Of a stretch of DNA of 6,380 nt, positions 6,371 to 6,380 are shown one piece after another (within the stretch, counting starts at the first letter, position 1; each line of letters starts with the position of its first letter). The notes under the pieces were generated by a model. The model had not been told where the DNA came from and did no database searches. It worked only from the letters and a program-made list of their open reading frames with translations. Source of the stretch: Verrucomicrobiota bacterium (GTDB taxonomy: Bacteria > Verrucomicrobiota > Verrucomicrobiia > Limisphaerales > SXQI01); assembly GCA_008933045.1 (NCBI GenBank), contig WBXJ01000166.1, positions 1 to 6,380 on the forward strand. Direction: 5' to 3'. A program made the position numbers and the translations under genes.

Positions 6371-6380
6371 CTTTCCCAAA

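Noticed and set aside
6158..6379. Minus-strand ORF of 73 codons containing RQDSNLRRLGPKPSALARLSYAP
   Set aside because: This is the well-known antisense translation of a tRNA gene; similar strings are widespread misannotations. The DNA is explained by tRNA-Pro and the phosphatase 3' end.
1..6380. CRISPR arrays, insertion sequences, long direct repeats or phage genes
   Set aside because: I looked for repeated units, transposase-like motifs and terminal repeats and saw none; the tRNA could serve as an integration site but no integrase or att repeat is within the window.

Overview
This 6.4 kb window comes from the chromosome of an unidentified bacterium. A Verrucomicrobiota-like (PVC) origin is my best guess. 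The reasons are a DUF3570-type outer-membrane protein, a PafA-type periplasmic phosphatase, a stand-alone alanine racemase not fused to MurF, an arginyl-transferase-like GNAT protein, and the lack of any clear Shine-Dalgarno sequence before the start codons. This rests on family recall and not on a database search, so it is tentative.

Layout. The minus strand carries three tightly packed genes, transcribed from about 4360 down to 979. First is a divergent PurD/GARS-like ATP-grasp ligase. After a 22-bp gap comes alanine racemase (alr). It is joined by an ATGA overlap to a protein with the C-terminal fold of arginyl/leucyl-tRNA-protein transferase (ATE1/Bpt). Past a 139-bp gap on the same strand is the 5' part of a DUF3570 outer-membrane beta-barrel gene, which runs off the left edge. 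On the plus strand, divergent from the operon, is a secreted PafA-type alkaline phosphatase with a recognisable -35/-10 promoter and a leader hairpin. A small hairpin separates it from a complete tRNA-Pro(UGG) gene at the right edge.

The most interesting unit is the operon of ligase, alanine racemase and ATE-like transferase. The PurD-like ligase keeps the GARS C-terminal domain and the Glu/Asn metal ligands. It has lost the N-terminal GREHA motif, the glycine-rich ATP loop and the GDPETQ motif, so it may not be the purine enzyme. The transferase keeps the PF04377-like core but has one cysteine where canonical ATE proteins have a Cys cluster. Together the three could make a racemised amino acid, ligate it, and transfer an aminoacyl group to a small molecule, envelope polymer or protein. 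That is inference from gene order and has not been shown. The 216-bp divergent intergenic region holds a 29-bp interrupted dyad near the ligase start and a second small dyad touching the phosphatase promoter.
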